Notes: generated by a model not told the origin, from the letters alone. Shown: positions 27,148-35,838, counted from the first letter of the stretch. The stretch: 64,000 nucleotides of DNA from Hymenobacter nivis (GCF_003149515.1 NZ_CP029145.1:2666001-2730000), one strand, 5' to 3'. Translations and numbers: made by a program.

Positions 27148-28185
27148 TTATAGCGCGGCCACCAGGGCCCGCCACGCCGCCAGCTCGGGCACGCCCGGCT
27201 TGCGCTGGCCAAACATGAGCAGGAGGTTGCGCCCGTGGGCATCGAACAGCTCCAACGAAGTCACTACACCGTCGGCGGTGGGCTTTTGCACCACCCAGCT
27301 TTCGGCCACGTCTTCTAGCTTAAGATGCAGGTTAAATTTGGGGTCAAGCACGTTCAGCCAGGGGCCCATGGGCACGATTTTGTGCACCAGGCCGGTGTGA
27401 ATCTGGATGCAGCCGCGGCTGGCCACGAACAGCATGATGCCCAGCCCCTGGGCCGCGGCGGCGCGCAGGGCCCCGTCGATGGCGGCGGCGGGCACGCGGC
27501 GCAGCAGTTCGGGGGGCCCTAGGCGCAGAGCCTGGGTGCGGCTCACGCCAAACTGGCGCAGCAGGCCAAAAAAGGCGTGCGTGTCCTGCATGCCGCGCCA
27601 CGCGGCCCGGAAGCTGGCCACGTCGATGGTGTCGTCCGGGGCTTCGGGAGTTTCGGCGGGGGCGGGTTGCAGGACCAGCGCAGGGCCCTGGGTTTCGGCG
27701 CGGAAGCGGGTCACCAAGGCGTCGTAAGCAGCGTAGTCGCTGGCCTCGGTGAGGCAGATTTTATGCAGCGCCTCGCCATCAACGCCGAAGAACTGGAGGC
27801 TGCAGCGGCCGTTTTCGCTCACCGCGAAGGCGTGCTTCCAGTGCATCATGAACAGGCGCAGGTCGATGTCTTCGCCCAGCACCAAGCCCATGGGGCCCTG
27901 AAACGACACGTCGCGGTAAGTGCCCTGGCGCTCGTGCACCACGCTGTCGTTGCGGGTGAGGGCCATGACGTGGCCCAGGGCGGGCACCGCCAGCAGGATT
28001 TCCTGGAAGTCGGCCGCGAGGGCCACGGCGGGCGCCTCGGGCTGGCCGGTGCAACCGGTGGCCAGCAGCGCGGCCTCGCCCACGCGCAGGGCCTGGGCGG
28101 CGTCGCGGATGCGGCTTTTGGGGTGGGCGAGCTTGAATTCGGCCCAGCGGTTAGCCAGGGAAGTGGGAGCGGTTAGGGGTTCCAT
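27148..28185 (-). CDS. hmuS: Hemin-degrading factor HmuS/HemS
   Basis: This 345-residue protein has the duplicated HemS/ChuS fold that handles cytosolic heme after import. The N-terminal half has LANRWAEFKLAHPKSRIRDA, ALGHVMALTRNDSVVHERQG and LRLFMMHWKHAFAV. The second half repeats the pattern with ASRGCIQIHTGLVHKIVPMG and WLNVLDPKFNLHLK. It appears intact, whereas the ABC importer genes immediately upstream in the same orientation (hmuV and hmuU) are both degraded. It may therefore act on heme entering by another route, or be on the way to decay. Confidence 0.92.
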   Translation of the reverse strand: MEPLTAPTSLANRWAEFKLAHPKSRIRDAAQALRVGEAALLATGCTGQPEAPAVALAADFQEILLAVPALGHVMALTRNDSVVHERQGTYRDVSFQGPMGLVLGEDIDLRLFMMHWKHAFAVSENGRCSLQFFGVDGEALHKICLTEASDYAAYDALVTRFRAETQGPALVLQPAPAETPEAPDDTIDVASFRAAWRGMQDTHAFFGLLRQFGVSRTQALRLGPPELLRRVPAAAIDGALRAAAAQGLGIMLFVASRGCIQIHTGLVHKIVPMGPWLNVLDPKFNLHLKLEDVAESWVVQKPTADGVVTSLELFDAHGRNLLLMFGQRKPGVPELAAWRALVAAL

Positions 28186-28255
28186 AGGAGGTTGATTAAG
28201 CGCGGCAATGACTGAAAGCTATGGCGTTTAGGGGCCCAGACGGAACCCGGGGGAT

Positions 28256-28646
28256 TTACCCCATCTTTTTAATAATGAGCGGAAACCCCTCGCCAGGGTG
28301 CGGCAGCAGCTCTACCTCTATCCCGAAAGCCAGCTCAATGTTTTCGGGCGTGAGCACCGCGGCCACGGGGCCCTGGGCCACCGGCCGACCGCGGTAGAGC
28401 AGTAAAATTTCGGCAGCGTACCGGACGGTCAGGTTGAGGTCGTGCAGCAGCACCGTTACCACCGCAGAGCCGCGCCGCGCCGGCGCTGGGCCGCAGCTCG
28501 CCGATGAGCAGGCGCAGCAGCGTAGACTTGTCCGCCTCGTTGGCCCCCACCACGGCCAGCACGTGCCCGGGGCGGGGCGGGCCAGATACCTGTTGCAGCA
28601 GCGTTTTCCGGCCGGTTTGGTAGGTTAGGTTTTCGAGTTCGAGCAT
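28256..28646 (-). pseudogene. hmuV: Heme ABC transporter ATPase HmuV, internally deleted
   Basis: The N-terminus MLELENLTYQTGRKTLLQQV is followed by a damaged Walker A (VGANEADKST instead of GPNGAGKST). The sequence then jumps, in a different frame, to a C-terminal part VTVLLHDLNLTVRYAAEILL ending ELLPHPGEGFPLIIKKMG. The Q-loop, ABC signature and Walker B regions are missing. The remnant is about 390 bases, roughly half the normal length of about 260 codons. It lies between hmuS and the hmuU remnant, the normal order for a heme importer. Confidence 0.88.
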
Positions 28647-28741
28647 AAGCGCAGGGGAGTTTAGTTGCTGGTTATCAGTTGCTCGTTGCCGTTCTTATAT
28701 TTTATAGAAGCGCTAACAACTGATAACGAGCAACTGACAAC

Positions 28742-29584
28742 TCAAGCGAGGCGCCGCTTTTCGCGCAGCAAAATCCAGAGGAAAACGGGGGGGGCCAGCA
28801 AAGCTGTGAGGATACCGATGGGCACCTCGGCGGGCGCCGCGGCGGTGCGCGCCAGTGTGTCGGCCAGCAACCAGCACGGCCGCGCCGCCCAGCGCCGAGC
28901 CGGGCAGCACGGTGCGGTTGCCGGGACCTGCCGCCAGGCGCACCAGGTGCGGCAGCACCAGCCCCAGGAAAACGATGCTGCCCGCCACCGCCACCGATGC
29001 GCCCACCGCTAGCGTGGCCAGCACCACCAGCTGCTGCTTGCGCCGCGCCACCGGCAGGCCCAGGTGGGCCGCCTGGGCCTCGCCCAAGGCCAAAAGATTC
29101 AGGCTTCCGCCCAGGCGCGGCAGCAGCAGCCCGGCCATTAAGGGGCACGATGCCCAGCACCACCAGCCGCAAAGCACCACTTAGGCTGCCCAGGCCCCAA
29201 AACGTGATGAAGCGCAGCTGGGCATCGGTGGCGGTGTAGGTGAGCAGGCCGATGAGGGCCCCGGCTGAGGCATTGACGGCCACCGATGCCCAGCTGCATG
29301 GTACTCCTTTCGGTGGTGGTCCAAAGTGGGGTGATATTCTATTTTCAGTTATTAGCGCGTTCTGATGGGAACCACTTGAATAGCGTCAGAAAAGCGGAAA
29401 ACAGCGTGTCAAGAAGCAGAATTAAATGCTGGAATCACCCCACTTTGGACCACCGCCCTCCCTTCATGCGGCCCTCGGTGCGGGCCAGGCGGTACACGGC
29501 CAGCGTGGTGGCGCAGGCCCCCACGGAGACCGCGGCAGGCAGTAGCGGCAGCCAGGGAAAGCGGAGGGGGAAAGGAAAGGGCAT
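28742..29584 (-). pseudogene. hmuU: Heme ABC transporter permease HmuU (FecCD type), broken
   Basis: FecCD-type permease sequence is recognisable in pieces: LLTYTATDAQLRFITFWGLG, LNLLALGEAQAAHLGLPVAR, VAVAGSIVFLGLVLPHLVRL and GILTALLAPPVFLWILLREK. Frame changes occur near 29150, 28870 and 29285. A 140-bp MITE separates TLAVYRLARTEGRMK from the rest. The first third or so of the normal protein is missing. The piece in front of the MITE begins at an AT-rich boundary near 29584. The gene cannot make a working channel. Confidence 0.88.
29315..29454. mobile_element. 140-bp MITE inside hmuU
   Basis: Perfect 21-base terminal inverted repeats, GGTGGTCCAAAGTGGGGTGA plus T at the left and its complement at the right, enclose about 98 AT-rich bases without coding capacity. 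The end sequence matches the element at 676-823. Its position between two halves of the hmuU reading frame shows it arrived by insertion. A clear target duplication was not identified. Confidence 0.88.
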
Positions 29585-29685
29585 TGGCTTTATTTATAAT
29601 AATTCTAAATATTGGCAAAGGCATTCGCTCGCCGCAAATCCACGATATTTATCTGGAATATTTCTAAATAATAAAAAAATCTATT

Positions 29686-29718
29686 AAAAAAAGCCACCCC
29701 GGTTAGGAAGTGGCTTTT
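29686..29718 (-). terminator. Intrinsic terminator after the bacilliredoxin gene
   Basis: AAAAGCCAC and GTGGCTTTT pair around a 12-base loop, with an A/T run that reads as T-rich on the minus strand, about 25 bases past the stop. Confidence 0.75.
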
Positions 29719-29742
29719 AGGGCATTAGGGCCGGCTATGGCC

Positions 29743-30165
29743 TTAGCAGTATTCTTCGAAGGCGCCTTGGAGGTTGTTAACGATGCGGGTGAGGTCGTTG
29801 CCTTCGATGTGATAGCGCTCAATCATGTGCACCAGCTCGCCATCCTTAAATAGCCCGATGCAGGGCGACGAGGGCGGGTAGGGCAGCAGATGCTCGCGCA
29901 TTTTGGCCACGGCTTCGGTTTCCATGCCTGCAAACACGGTCACGAGCTTACCGGGCTTTTTGTCGGAGCTGGCGAGGGCCATTTTGAGGGCGGGGCGGGC
30001 CTTGGAAGCGGCGCAGCCGCACACCGAGTTCACGGCCACTAGCACGGTGCCTTCGGTAGCAGCCAAGCTGGCGTCCACGTCGGCGGGGGTCATAAGCTGC
30101 TCAAAGCCCACATCCGTCAGGTCTTGGCGAATGGGGGCCACCATGTATTCGGGGTAAACTGCCAT
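29743..30165 (-). CDS. Bacilliredoxin (BrxA/BrxB family)
   Basis: This 140-residue cytosolic thiol protein belongs to the BrxA/B (DUF1094) family, which in Firmicutes removes bacillithiol from oxidised proteins. The active-site CGC is in VNSVCGCAASKARP. Other family features are MVAPIRQDLTDVGF, VFAGMETEAVAKMREHLLPY and PSSPCIGLFKDGELVHMIER. A C-terminal Cys (EEYC) is also present. Bacillithiol use is known in some Bacteroidota, but whether this organism makes it cannot be seen here. The start MAVYPEYM sits 63 bases after an exact -7 element. Confidence 0.93.
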   Translation of the reverse strand: MAVYPEYMVAPIRQDLTDVGFEQLMTPADVDASLAATEGTVLVAVNSVCGCAASKARPALKMALASSDKKPGKLVTVFAGMETEAVAKMREHLLPYPPSSPCIGLFKDGELVHMIERYHIEGNDLTRIVNNLQGAFEEYC

Positions 30166-30742
30166 AGTAGTAGAAATAAAGAGAGTGCGGAGCAACGACT
30201 GAGAAATCCAGCCGTTGGCGGCATGAACAAAGATACACACGCCTGGCCGGGTGCTAAAGCCACCGGCTGGACAAAAGGTTCGGGCCGGGGCCCTTGGTTG
30301 GTTGATGCATGCAACTGGTCGGCGGACCGAGGGCTCCGAGGTGGCGCCTGGTATTTTATTTGCACGCCCCGGCCACCCGCGCCCGCAGTCGTTTCTACGC
30401 GCTAGCTTTTCCCTCATCCAACTCACTGCACGAGCCTTACTGCGGTCGGTTACTTCGGGCGCGTGGCGCTGCCGGGGCCCTTGGCGTGGGCCACCACGGG
30501 CCCCGACCTTTAGCGACGCTCGCTACCGTTCGCCCCTACTTATGGGCCGAAACGCTTTTTGCCAATTCACCTGCTGGCCCCGTCCTGCTCAAAACTTCGC
30601 GCTACCAGCTTCATATCTGGCAAGCAGCTCTCGCATGGCCCGCACAAGGCTAAAGTCAAGATGAGTACCTAGCCCAAATTAACTACGCACTAATTCGAAT
30701 GCAATAATTTAATTATCAATAAGAAAGCCAAGAACTCAACAC
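30166..30742. other. 577-base spacer without a supported gene
   Basis: The first 70 bases hold the bacilliredoxin promoter. The rest contains open frames in several phases, for example about 114 codons at 30309-30653, but none shows a recognisable motif or consistent codon bias. It may hold remnants of a lost gene. Confidence 0.4.
30228..30235 (-). promoter_or_regulatory. -7 promoter element of the bacilliredoxin gene
   Basis: TATCTTTG on the minus strand is an exact TAnnTTTG, with CTTTAG about 20 bases upstream as a weak -33. It predicts a leader of about 55 bases. Confidence 0.65.
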
Positions 30743-32263
30743 TTAACCAGGAATACTGGGCATGGGAGGGCCATCCCGCAACTCCTGCAACGCCAGCTGC
30801 CAGAGGGCTTCGTAAGGGATAATTTCCACCTCCGCGAAGGCTTCACCGGGAGGTGGGGCATCTTCTAGTTGCTTCAGCAACGCAGAGGCCTGCCGGGCGC
30901 TACGCACCGGATCAAACTCTTGATCCACAACAAGCAGCAGCAGCCGCAGAAACAGCCGGGTGCGCAGGTTGGCCGCCTCGCGCAAATGGCGCTGCTGGTA
31001 CTTGCGCAGGCGGTCGGCGCGCAGCAGCACGGCGTCGAGGTCGCGCTGGCGCAGGAAGTACAGCACCTGCATCACCAAAATGGCCACGTTGTGGCCCCGC
31101 TTGTCGCGGCTATACTCAGGAATGGCGAGGGCCCACTCCTCCATTTGCCGCCGCCGCACCGGCGTGGGCCGGGCCGAGGGCTGCACAAAATCGACGTAGG
31201 CCCGGAAAAGCTCCCAGCGCTGCTGCGCCGCCGCCCGCTGCTTGCCAAAGCTAACGTTGCCGGTGGCCGTTTGCAGCACTTGCCGCGCCTGCGCGTAGTC
31301 GCCCGCGTGTAGCGCCAGCAACAGGTAGTGCTCCTGGAAATAAAACCAGTTACCCGAAGAAGGGTGAAAATCCTTGTCGTACACCGCCGCCAGCTTCAAG
31401 CCTTTTTCCGCCTGCCGGCTCAGTAAGTGGGCATACACGCTCATGAAGTGGTTGAAGCGCACGTCGAACCGGCGCGGGTTCAACTTACCCGCCTTAAGCT
31501 GCCGCGCCGCTTCCGCCGTGATTTTGATGATTTCGGCATAATTACCCGTCAACTCCTGCTGAGCCAAACGGACTTGATACAAGTAGTTATTGGTATTGAA
31601 TGACTTAGCCTTTTGGTGTAGCGCTTCTAGCCTAGTTAAGTACCCTGAAATCAATGGCAATAAAACCCGCCGCATTTTTACTGTTCCCGCCATCGCCAGC
31701 TGAACATTGCTGTATATGTCATCGGCCTCTTCCTCGCAGGAGCGCACGTCCTGCAACCCTTTCAGTGTCTTCGATATTGCTCGATAACTAGGTCTCTTTT
31801 GCTGCTGGGCGTACAGGAGTCTCAATAAGCTAGCAGCATGAATTGCATACTTAGTAAATCCATCACGTTGGGCCAACTCCAAACATTTGCCAAGCAAGCG
31901 GGTGGCTAGTACGTACTCACTTTCGTTAGATAGAATAACTGCTTTGTGCAGCAAACCCAAGCATTCTAACTCATAACGTCTTGAAACTAAATGTCTTTGA
32001 TCTGAATTATCAAGAAAATATAGGTGATTTAATAGTTTAGCAGTGACCCTAGAATGCAATTTTCGAAAAGACGCTTCTGTACTAGCACTTCCCTTACCAT
32101 AAAGCGTCCGTACCAATTGCGCACGTGTTGATTCTTGACCTTCGACCAGAGCGGTCACCAACTTATTTTCCTTCATTTTCTCCCCTGCATCAAAATCCAA
32201 GAGAGGCAGTAAGGGCAATTTTCGAGACGTTACTATGCGCGCTAGGTTTCTCGATTCTTTCAT
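30743..32263 (-). CDS. 506-aa helical-repeat-like protein, unknown
   Basis: I do not recognise a named family. The 506-residue protein is soluble, without signal peptide or TM helix. It looks almost wholly alpha-helical, with TPR-like alternation of aromatic and small residues, for example LLHKAVILSNESEYVLATRL, YAIHAASLLRLLYAQQQK and LALHAGDYAQARQVLQTA. The early part (about residues 30-95, MKENKLVTALVEGQESTRAQ and on) resembles the start of a helical repeat array and has no helix-turn-helix. Base composition changes within the gene: the 5' half is AT-rich and the 3' half GC-rich like the genome. It is divergent from a small repeat-peptide gene with a 370-base AT-rich region between. The start at 32263 is the first ATG. 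A peptide-binding role is speculation. Confidence 0.8.
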   Translation of the reverse strand: MKESRNLARIVTSRKLPLLPLLDFDAGEKMKENKLVTALVEGQESTRAQLVRTLYGKGSASTEASFRKLHSRVTAKLLNHLYFLDNSDQRHLVSRRYELECLGLLHKAVILSNESEYVLATRLLGKCLELAQRDGFTKYAIHAASLLRLLYAQQQKRPSYRAISKTLKGLQDVRSCEEEADDIYSNVQLAMAGTVKMRRVLLPLISGYLTRLEALHQKAKSFNTNNYLYQVRLAQQELTGNYAEIIKITAEAARQLKAGKLNPRRFDVRFNHFMSVYAHLLSRQAEKGLKLAAVYDKDFHPSSGNWFYFQEHYLLLALHAGDYAQARQVLQTATGNVSFGKQRAAAQQRWELFRAYVDFVQPSARPTPVRRRQMEEWALAIPEYSRDKRGHNVAILVMQVLYFLRQRDLDAVLLRADRLRKYQQRHLREAANLRTRLFLRLLLLVVDQEFDPVRSARQASALLKQLEDAPPPGEAFAEVEIIPYEALWQLALQELRDGPPMPSIPG

Positions 32264-32632
32264 AACACACCACGATTGACTAGAGAGCTATTCCGCACTC
32301 CGCAGCAAATATCTTCAAATAACCTTATCCTACAGGAATAATGAAACTCTGCACCGTGAGCTTGCGCAGCATTTCTTCAATTATGAAAATATTTTAGTGC
32401 AACTTTCATATTCCTAATGTCACTTTTTACTGTCTTTTTGCAACGTAAAATAGTTTTATACAAGTAAAAGTAGGTACTATAAAGATATAAGACGAATACT
32501 TTATAAAATAATTTATAATTTGTAATTATATAATTATAGTCACTATTCTTCTATTAGTGTCCTTTTTTTATAGCTCAGCAGTACCCGAAATTTGTGCCCT
32601 ACAAACACCAACAGTAAATAAAGGCCGCTCCC
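32264..32632. other. AT-rich divergent regulatory region
   Basis: About one third GC by eye, in a genome near 60% or more. It lies between the 506-aa gene and the repeat-peptide gene and must hold both promoters. I cannot fix the elements. TATAATTTG near 32513-32521 is close to a -7 box. No open frame of interest is present. Confidence 0.6.
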
Positions 32633-32926
32633 ATGTTCGAACTCATTGCCTACGCCTTGTTCCAACTTTTTAGCATCACCGGAACACCCGTTCAGAATGC
32701 TACTTCACTTGATGGCGGCAGCGGTGGCTGGGGCACCGGCATTGTCGCCAACAAAGGCGGCAGCGGTGGTTGGGGCACCGGCATTGTCGCTAACAAAGGC
32801 GGCAGCGGTGGTTGGGGTACTGGTATTGTTGCCAACAAAGGCGGCAGCGGCGGCTGGGGCACCGGCATTGTCGCCAACAAAGGCGGCAGCGGTGGTTGGG
32901 GCACCGGCATTGTCGCCAACCAATAA
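32633..32926 (+). CDS. Small protein of five identical 14-residue repeats
   Basis: This 97-residue protein has a 27-residue leader, MFELIAYALFQLFSITGTPV followed by QNATSLD, whose first 17 residues are hydrophobic. Then come five tandem copies of GGSGGWGTGIVANK, the last ending in Q instead of K before the stop. Codons differ between copies at several third positions (for example GGT/GGC, ACT/ACC, GTT/GTC, GCT/GCC), yet the amino acids do not change. This indicates selection on the peptide. No cysteine is present. I know no family. It could be a precursor cut into repeated peptides, a surface or amyloid-like repeat protein, or a signal. It sits divergent from the 506-aa gene and upstream of a peptide-type ABC system. 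Confidence 0.8.
   Translation: MFELIAYALFQLFSITGTPVQNATSLDGGSGGWGTGIVANKGGSGGWGTGIVANKGGSGGWGTGIVANKGGSGGWGTGIVANKGGSGGWGTGIVANQ
32714..32923 (+). repeat. Five tandem 42-bp coding repeats
   Basis: Five in-frame 42-base units occupy exactly this span. They differ from one another almost only at synonymous third positions; the single amino-acid change is K to Q in the final codon of the last unit. Confidence 0.95.
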
Positions 32927-32991
32927 TTGACCAAGAAGCCCTAAGTAGTTACTCTGCCAAGCAGAACATTACTTCTTCGCTTAAATTAAGG

Positions 32992-33046
32992 TGGCGGGAT
33001 GGAACAGGATGGCTAACTTAGCCCCGTTCTATCCCGCCATCGTTTT
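32992..33046 (+). terminator. Hairpin (terminator or attenuator) before the binding-protein gene
   Basis: TGGCGGGATGGAAC (32992-33005) pairs with GTTCTATCCCGCCA (33026-33039) with one mismatch, followed by TCGTTTT and directly by the ATG at 33047. It is 65 bases past the repeat-peptide stop. It could end most small-gene transcripts, and it also covers the ribosome-binding region of the transporter gene. Confidence 0.75.
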
Positions 33047-34795
33047 ATGAAGTTATCGTTACTCGCTAGCTTGTGCACAGGATTGCTGACGGCCTGCTCG
33101 GGCCCGGGAGCAAATGTGGCTGAGGGTGTGCGTATTCGATGGGCTACCGATCCAGAAAGCCTTGACCCATTGGTGCAACCAAACCAAGCAAGTACCGACG
33201 CGGATAACTTACTTCACCTGAGCTTACTACAAACTGATTTTGCAAAATCATCGTACAGCCCTGGGTTAGCGGACTCCTTGCCCAAGATCAGGTTGGTGGG
33301 CGACTCGCTCACGCTGCTTACGTACTGCCTGCGCGGGGCCGCCGCCTGGGACAACGGCCAGCCCGTGCTCGCCAGCGATGTTGCGTTCACCCTCAAGCTG
33401 ATGCAGGCCCCGGGCTTGCACAACGAAGGCATCCGGACCCAATTCAGCTTTATTCGGGAGTTGCGGGCTGACCCTAACAATGCGCGGCGGTTTACGCTAG
33501 TGTGCAGGGGGCAGGCATCGGACTTCGCACACGCCTCCGGCGATTTTTTCATTTTGCCCGAAGCCGCTCTGGATGCGCGCGGCACGTTGCGCCGCTACCG
33601 CCTTGCCGATTTAATCGACCGCCCCACCAATGCTGCCCCGGACACTGTACTAGCGGCAATAGCCCAGCGATACGTTGCCGCCGCCCCGGGCCGGCACCCC
33701 GAACGGCTGCCCGGTTGCGGGCCCTACCGATTAGTAAGTTGGGAAAAAGACCATCGCCTGCGGTTCCAGCGCAAGCCGCAGTGGTGGGCCGACCAGTTAA
33801 AATCTCCTCCGCTAGTGTTGCAGGCGCACCCACAGCAAATTGACTTCTTGGTTATCCCTGATGGCGCCAGTGCGGCGCTGGCGTTGCGCCGAGGCGAAGT
33901 GGACCTGTATCCGGAGGTACCCGCCCGCGATTTCAATCGGCTGCGCCGTTCAGCAAAGGCCCAGCAAACGCTGGCCTTTTATATTACCCCGTCGCACAAC
34001 GTGGTGACGGCCGGTTTCAATACCCGGCGGCCGGCTCTGGCCGACCGCCTCACGCGGCAGGCCTTGGCCTTGCTTTTCGACGTGCCGGCCCTGCTGGCGG
34101 CTGCGCAGCAAGGCCTGGGGCAGCGCACAGTTGGTATTATTTCGCCCAATACGGACCGTAACTATGCCGATAGTTTGCCCTTGCTCTCGTTCGCCCCGAA
34201 CCGGGCCGCGGCGCTGCTGCAACAAGCTGGTTGGCGGCAAAAGGCAGCGGACCCCGCGGCTGGCTGGATGCGACAGGGCCCCGGCGGCGAGGTGCAGCGC
34301 CTAGCGTTGCAGGTGCGGTACCGAGCCGACGAAACTACGTTTACAACCATTGGGCTGCAGTTTCGGGCGGCGGCGGCCCGGCTAGGCATTGCCGTAGAGT
34401 TGCGGCCTACGGAGGCCAGCGCTTTCCTGTCCACGCTAAAAGCAGGCGATTTCGATTTGTACATTAGATTAGTCAGGGGCAACCCCTACTTGTTTAATTT
34501 CACCTCCGTGTTGCATTCAGAAGCGGCAGGCGAAGACAACCTGACGGGTTTCGGTACCCCGGACAGCGACCGCTTGGTGGAGGCCCTTGCGGTAGCGCAG
34601 TCGCCGGCCATCAGAGGCCGGTTGCTACGCAAATTGCAAGTAGAATTGCGCGAGGAGATGCCGCTAGTCCCGCTCTTCTTTCAGTACAACTGCCTTGCGG
34701 CAAACCGCCGGCTGCGCCACCTTTATCCCAGCAGCCTGCGGCCGGGCTACGCGGCAGCGGCCATTACCTGGGCCCCCCAGGCAATTCTTCCGTAG
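33047..34795 (+). CDS. Peptide-type ABC transporter substrate-binding lipoprotein
   Basis: This 582-residue family-5 extracellular solute-binding protein is of the DppA/OppA type. The signal peptide ends in the lipobox LLTACSG, so it should be a lipoprotein. The family pattern shows in RIRWATDPESLDPLV, LTYCLRGAAAWDNGQPVLAS with DVAFTLKLM, GCGPYRLVSWEKDHRLRFQR and NTRRPALADRLTRQALALLF. The ligand is probably a peptide. Two permease genes follow within a few bases, but no ATPase gene is in the window. The first 250 bases are lower in GC than the rest. Confidence 0.9.
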   Translation: MKLSLLASLCTGLLTACSGPGANVAEGVRIRWATDPESLDPLVQPNQASTDADNLLHLSLLQTDFAKSSYSPGLADSLPKIRLVGDSLTLLTYCLRGAAAWDNGQPVLASDVAFTLKLMQAPGLHNEGIRTQFSFIRELRADPNNARRFTLVCRGQASDFAHASGDFFILPEAALDARGTLRRYRLADLIDRPTNAAPDTVLAAIAQRYVAAAPGRHPERLPGCGPYRLVSWEKDHRLRFQRKPQWWADQLKSPPLVLQAHPQQIDFLVIPDGASAALALRRGEVDLYPEVPARDFNRLRRSAKAQQTLAFYITPSHNVVTAGFNTRRPALADRLTRQALALLFDVPALLAAAQQGLGQRTVGIISPNTDRNYADSLPLLSFAPNRAAALLQQAGWRQKAADPAAGWMRQGPGGEVQRLALQVRYRADETTFTTIGLQFRAAAARLGIAVELRPTEASAFLSTLKAGDFDLYIRLVRGNPYLFNFTSVLHSEAAGEDNLTGFGTPDSDRLVEALAVAQSPAIRGRLLRKLQVELREEMPLVPLFFQYNCLAANRRLRHLYPSSLRPGYAAAAITWAPQAILP

Positions 34796-34797
34796 GC

Positions 34798-35838
34798 GTG
34801 GGGAAGGTTTTTCTTCAACGCGCCGGCCAAACGGTAGTTGCCGTGTGGGCGTTGGCTTCGCTTGTATTTCTGCTGAGCCGTTGGGCCCCGCCACCCGATG
34901 AGAGCCTGGGCCTTGCCAACGCCGCCGACCTCAGCAGTGGCGCGCCGGCCAGTGTGCAGGCGCGCAATTTGGCCCGCCAGGCGGCCCGCCAGCGGCTGGG
35001 TTTGGCCGAGCCGCTGTTCTATTTTTCACGCCCGCCCCGCGCGCTTGGCGGAGGCCTGGCGCCCTGGCAGTGGAATGGCTTCCATAACCAATACCACCGC
35101 TGGCTAGTGGCAACGCTCCGGGGCGATTGGGGCACCTCATTCCGAGATGGCCAGCCCGTGGCCGTGCGTTTGGGCGCAGCCTTAGCGTGCACAATTCCCC
35201 TCACCGGCGCAGCGGCAGCCCTGTCCTTGTGGCTGGCGCTGGCGCTGGCGCTGGCGCTGGCCCGCCGGCCGTGGTGGCAGGGGCCCGCGCTGGCCCTCTT
35301 GGCGGGCTTGCAGGCCTTGCCCCTGTTTATACTGGCCACGGGCTTGCTGCTGAGCCTGGCCAACCCTGATGCTCTGGACTGGTTCCCTACCTACGCGCAA
35401 ACCACTGGCGGGACGGGCGGCTACGCGTTAGGGCCCTATTTAATATTGCCATTAGCGTGCTTGGTACTAAGCGCCTTGCCTGATCTTACCCTGCAGATGA
35501 CGGCTTCCCTCACGCACGAGCTCGATACCGGCTATGCCATCACGGCGCGGGCCAAAGGCTTAGCGAAGAGCCAAGTACTTCGGCACCACACGTTGCGCAA
35601 CGCCCTGGTACCCATTTTGCCGCTCGTGGCCGACCTGCTGCCCGCTCTGGTGGCGGGCGCCGTGGTGGTAGAAGTAGTGTTTTCGCTGCCCGGCATGGGC
35701 CGCCTACTGGCCGAAGCCGCCGCCACCCGCGACTACCCTGTGCTGGTGGGCGGCGTGCTGCTGGTAGGCGCCGCCCGCCTGTTCGCCCTGGTGCTGGCCG
35801 ACGCCGGGGCTCGTTGGCTTGATCCACGCGTGGCATGA
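34798..35838 (+). CDS. Peptide-type ABC transporter permease (DppB-like)
   Basis: This 346-residue inner-membrane permease has an N-terminal TM (VWALASLVFLLSRW) and a large periplasmic insertion with the family segment RGDWGTSFRDGQPVA. Five further TMs follow. The cytoplasmic coupling motif ITARAKGLAKSQVLRHHTLR carries the EAA-type pattern in which A-KGL contacts an ATPase. The start is GTG 34798, two bases after the binding-protein stop. Its stop overlaps the next ATG (ATGA). It should form the channel with the following permease. Confidence 0.9.
   Translation: MGKVFLQRAGQTVVAVWALASLVFLLSRWAPPPDESLGLANAADLSSGAPASVQARNLARQAARQRLGLAEPLFYFSRPPRALGGGLAPWQWNGFHNQYHRWLVATLRGDWGTSFRDGQPVAVRLGAALACTIPLTGAAAALSLWLALALALALARRPWWQGPALALLAGLQALPLFILATGLLLSLANPDALDWFPTYAQTTGGTGGYALGPYLILPLACLVLSALPDLTLQMTASLTHELDTGYAITARAKGLAKSQVLRHHTLRNALVPILPLVADLLPALVAGAVVVEVVFSLPGMGRLLAEAAATRDYPVLVGGVLLVGAARLFALVLADAGARWLDPRVA

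Noticed and set aside
30309..30653. 114-codon frame downstream of the bacilliredoxin promoter
   Set aside because: No motif, and competing frames in the same interval; insufficient support for a gene.
32714..32923. Regular repeats that could suggest a CRISPR array
   Set aside because: The units are contiguous without spacers, are multiples of three, and form an open frame with synonymous differences. They are coding tandem repeats.
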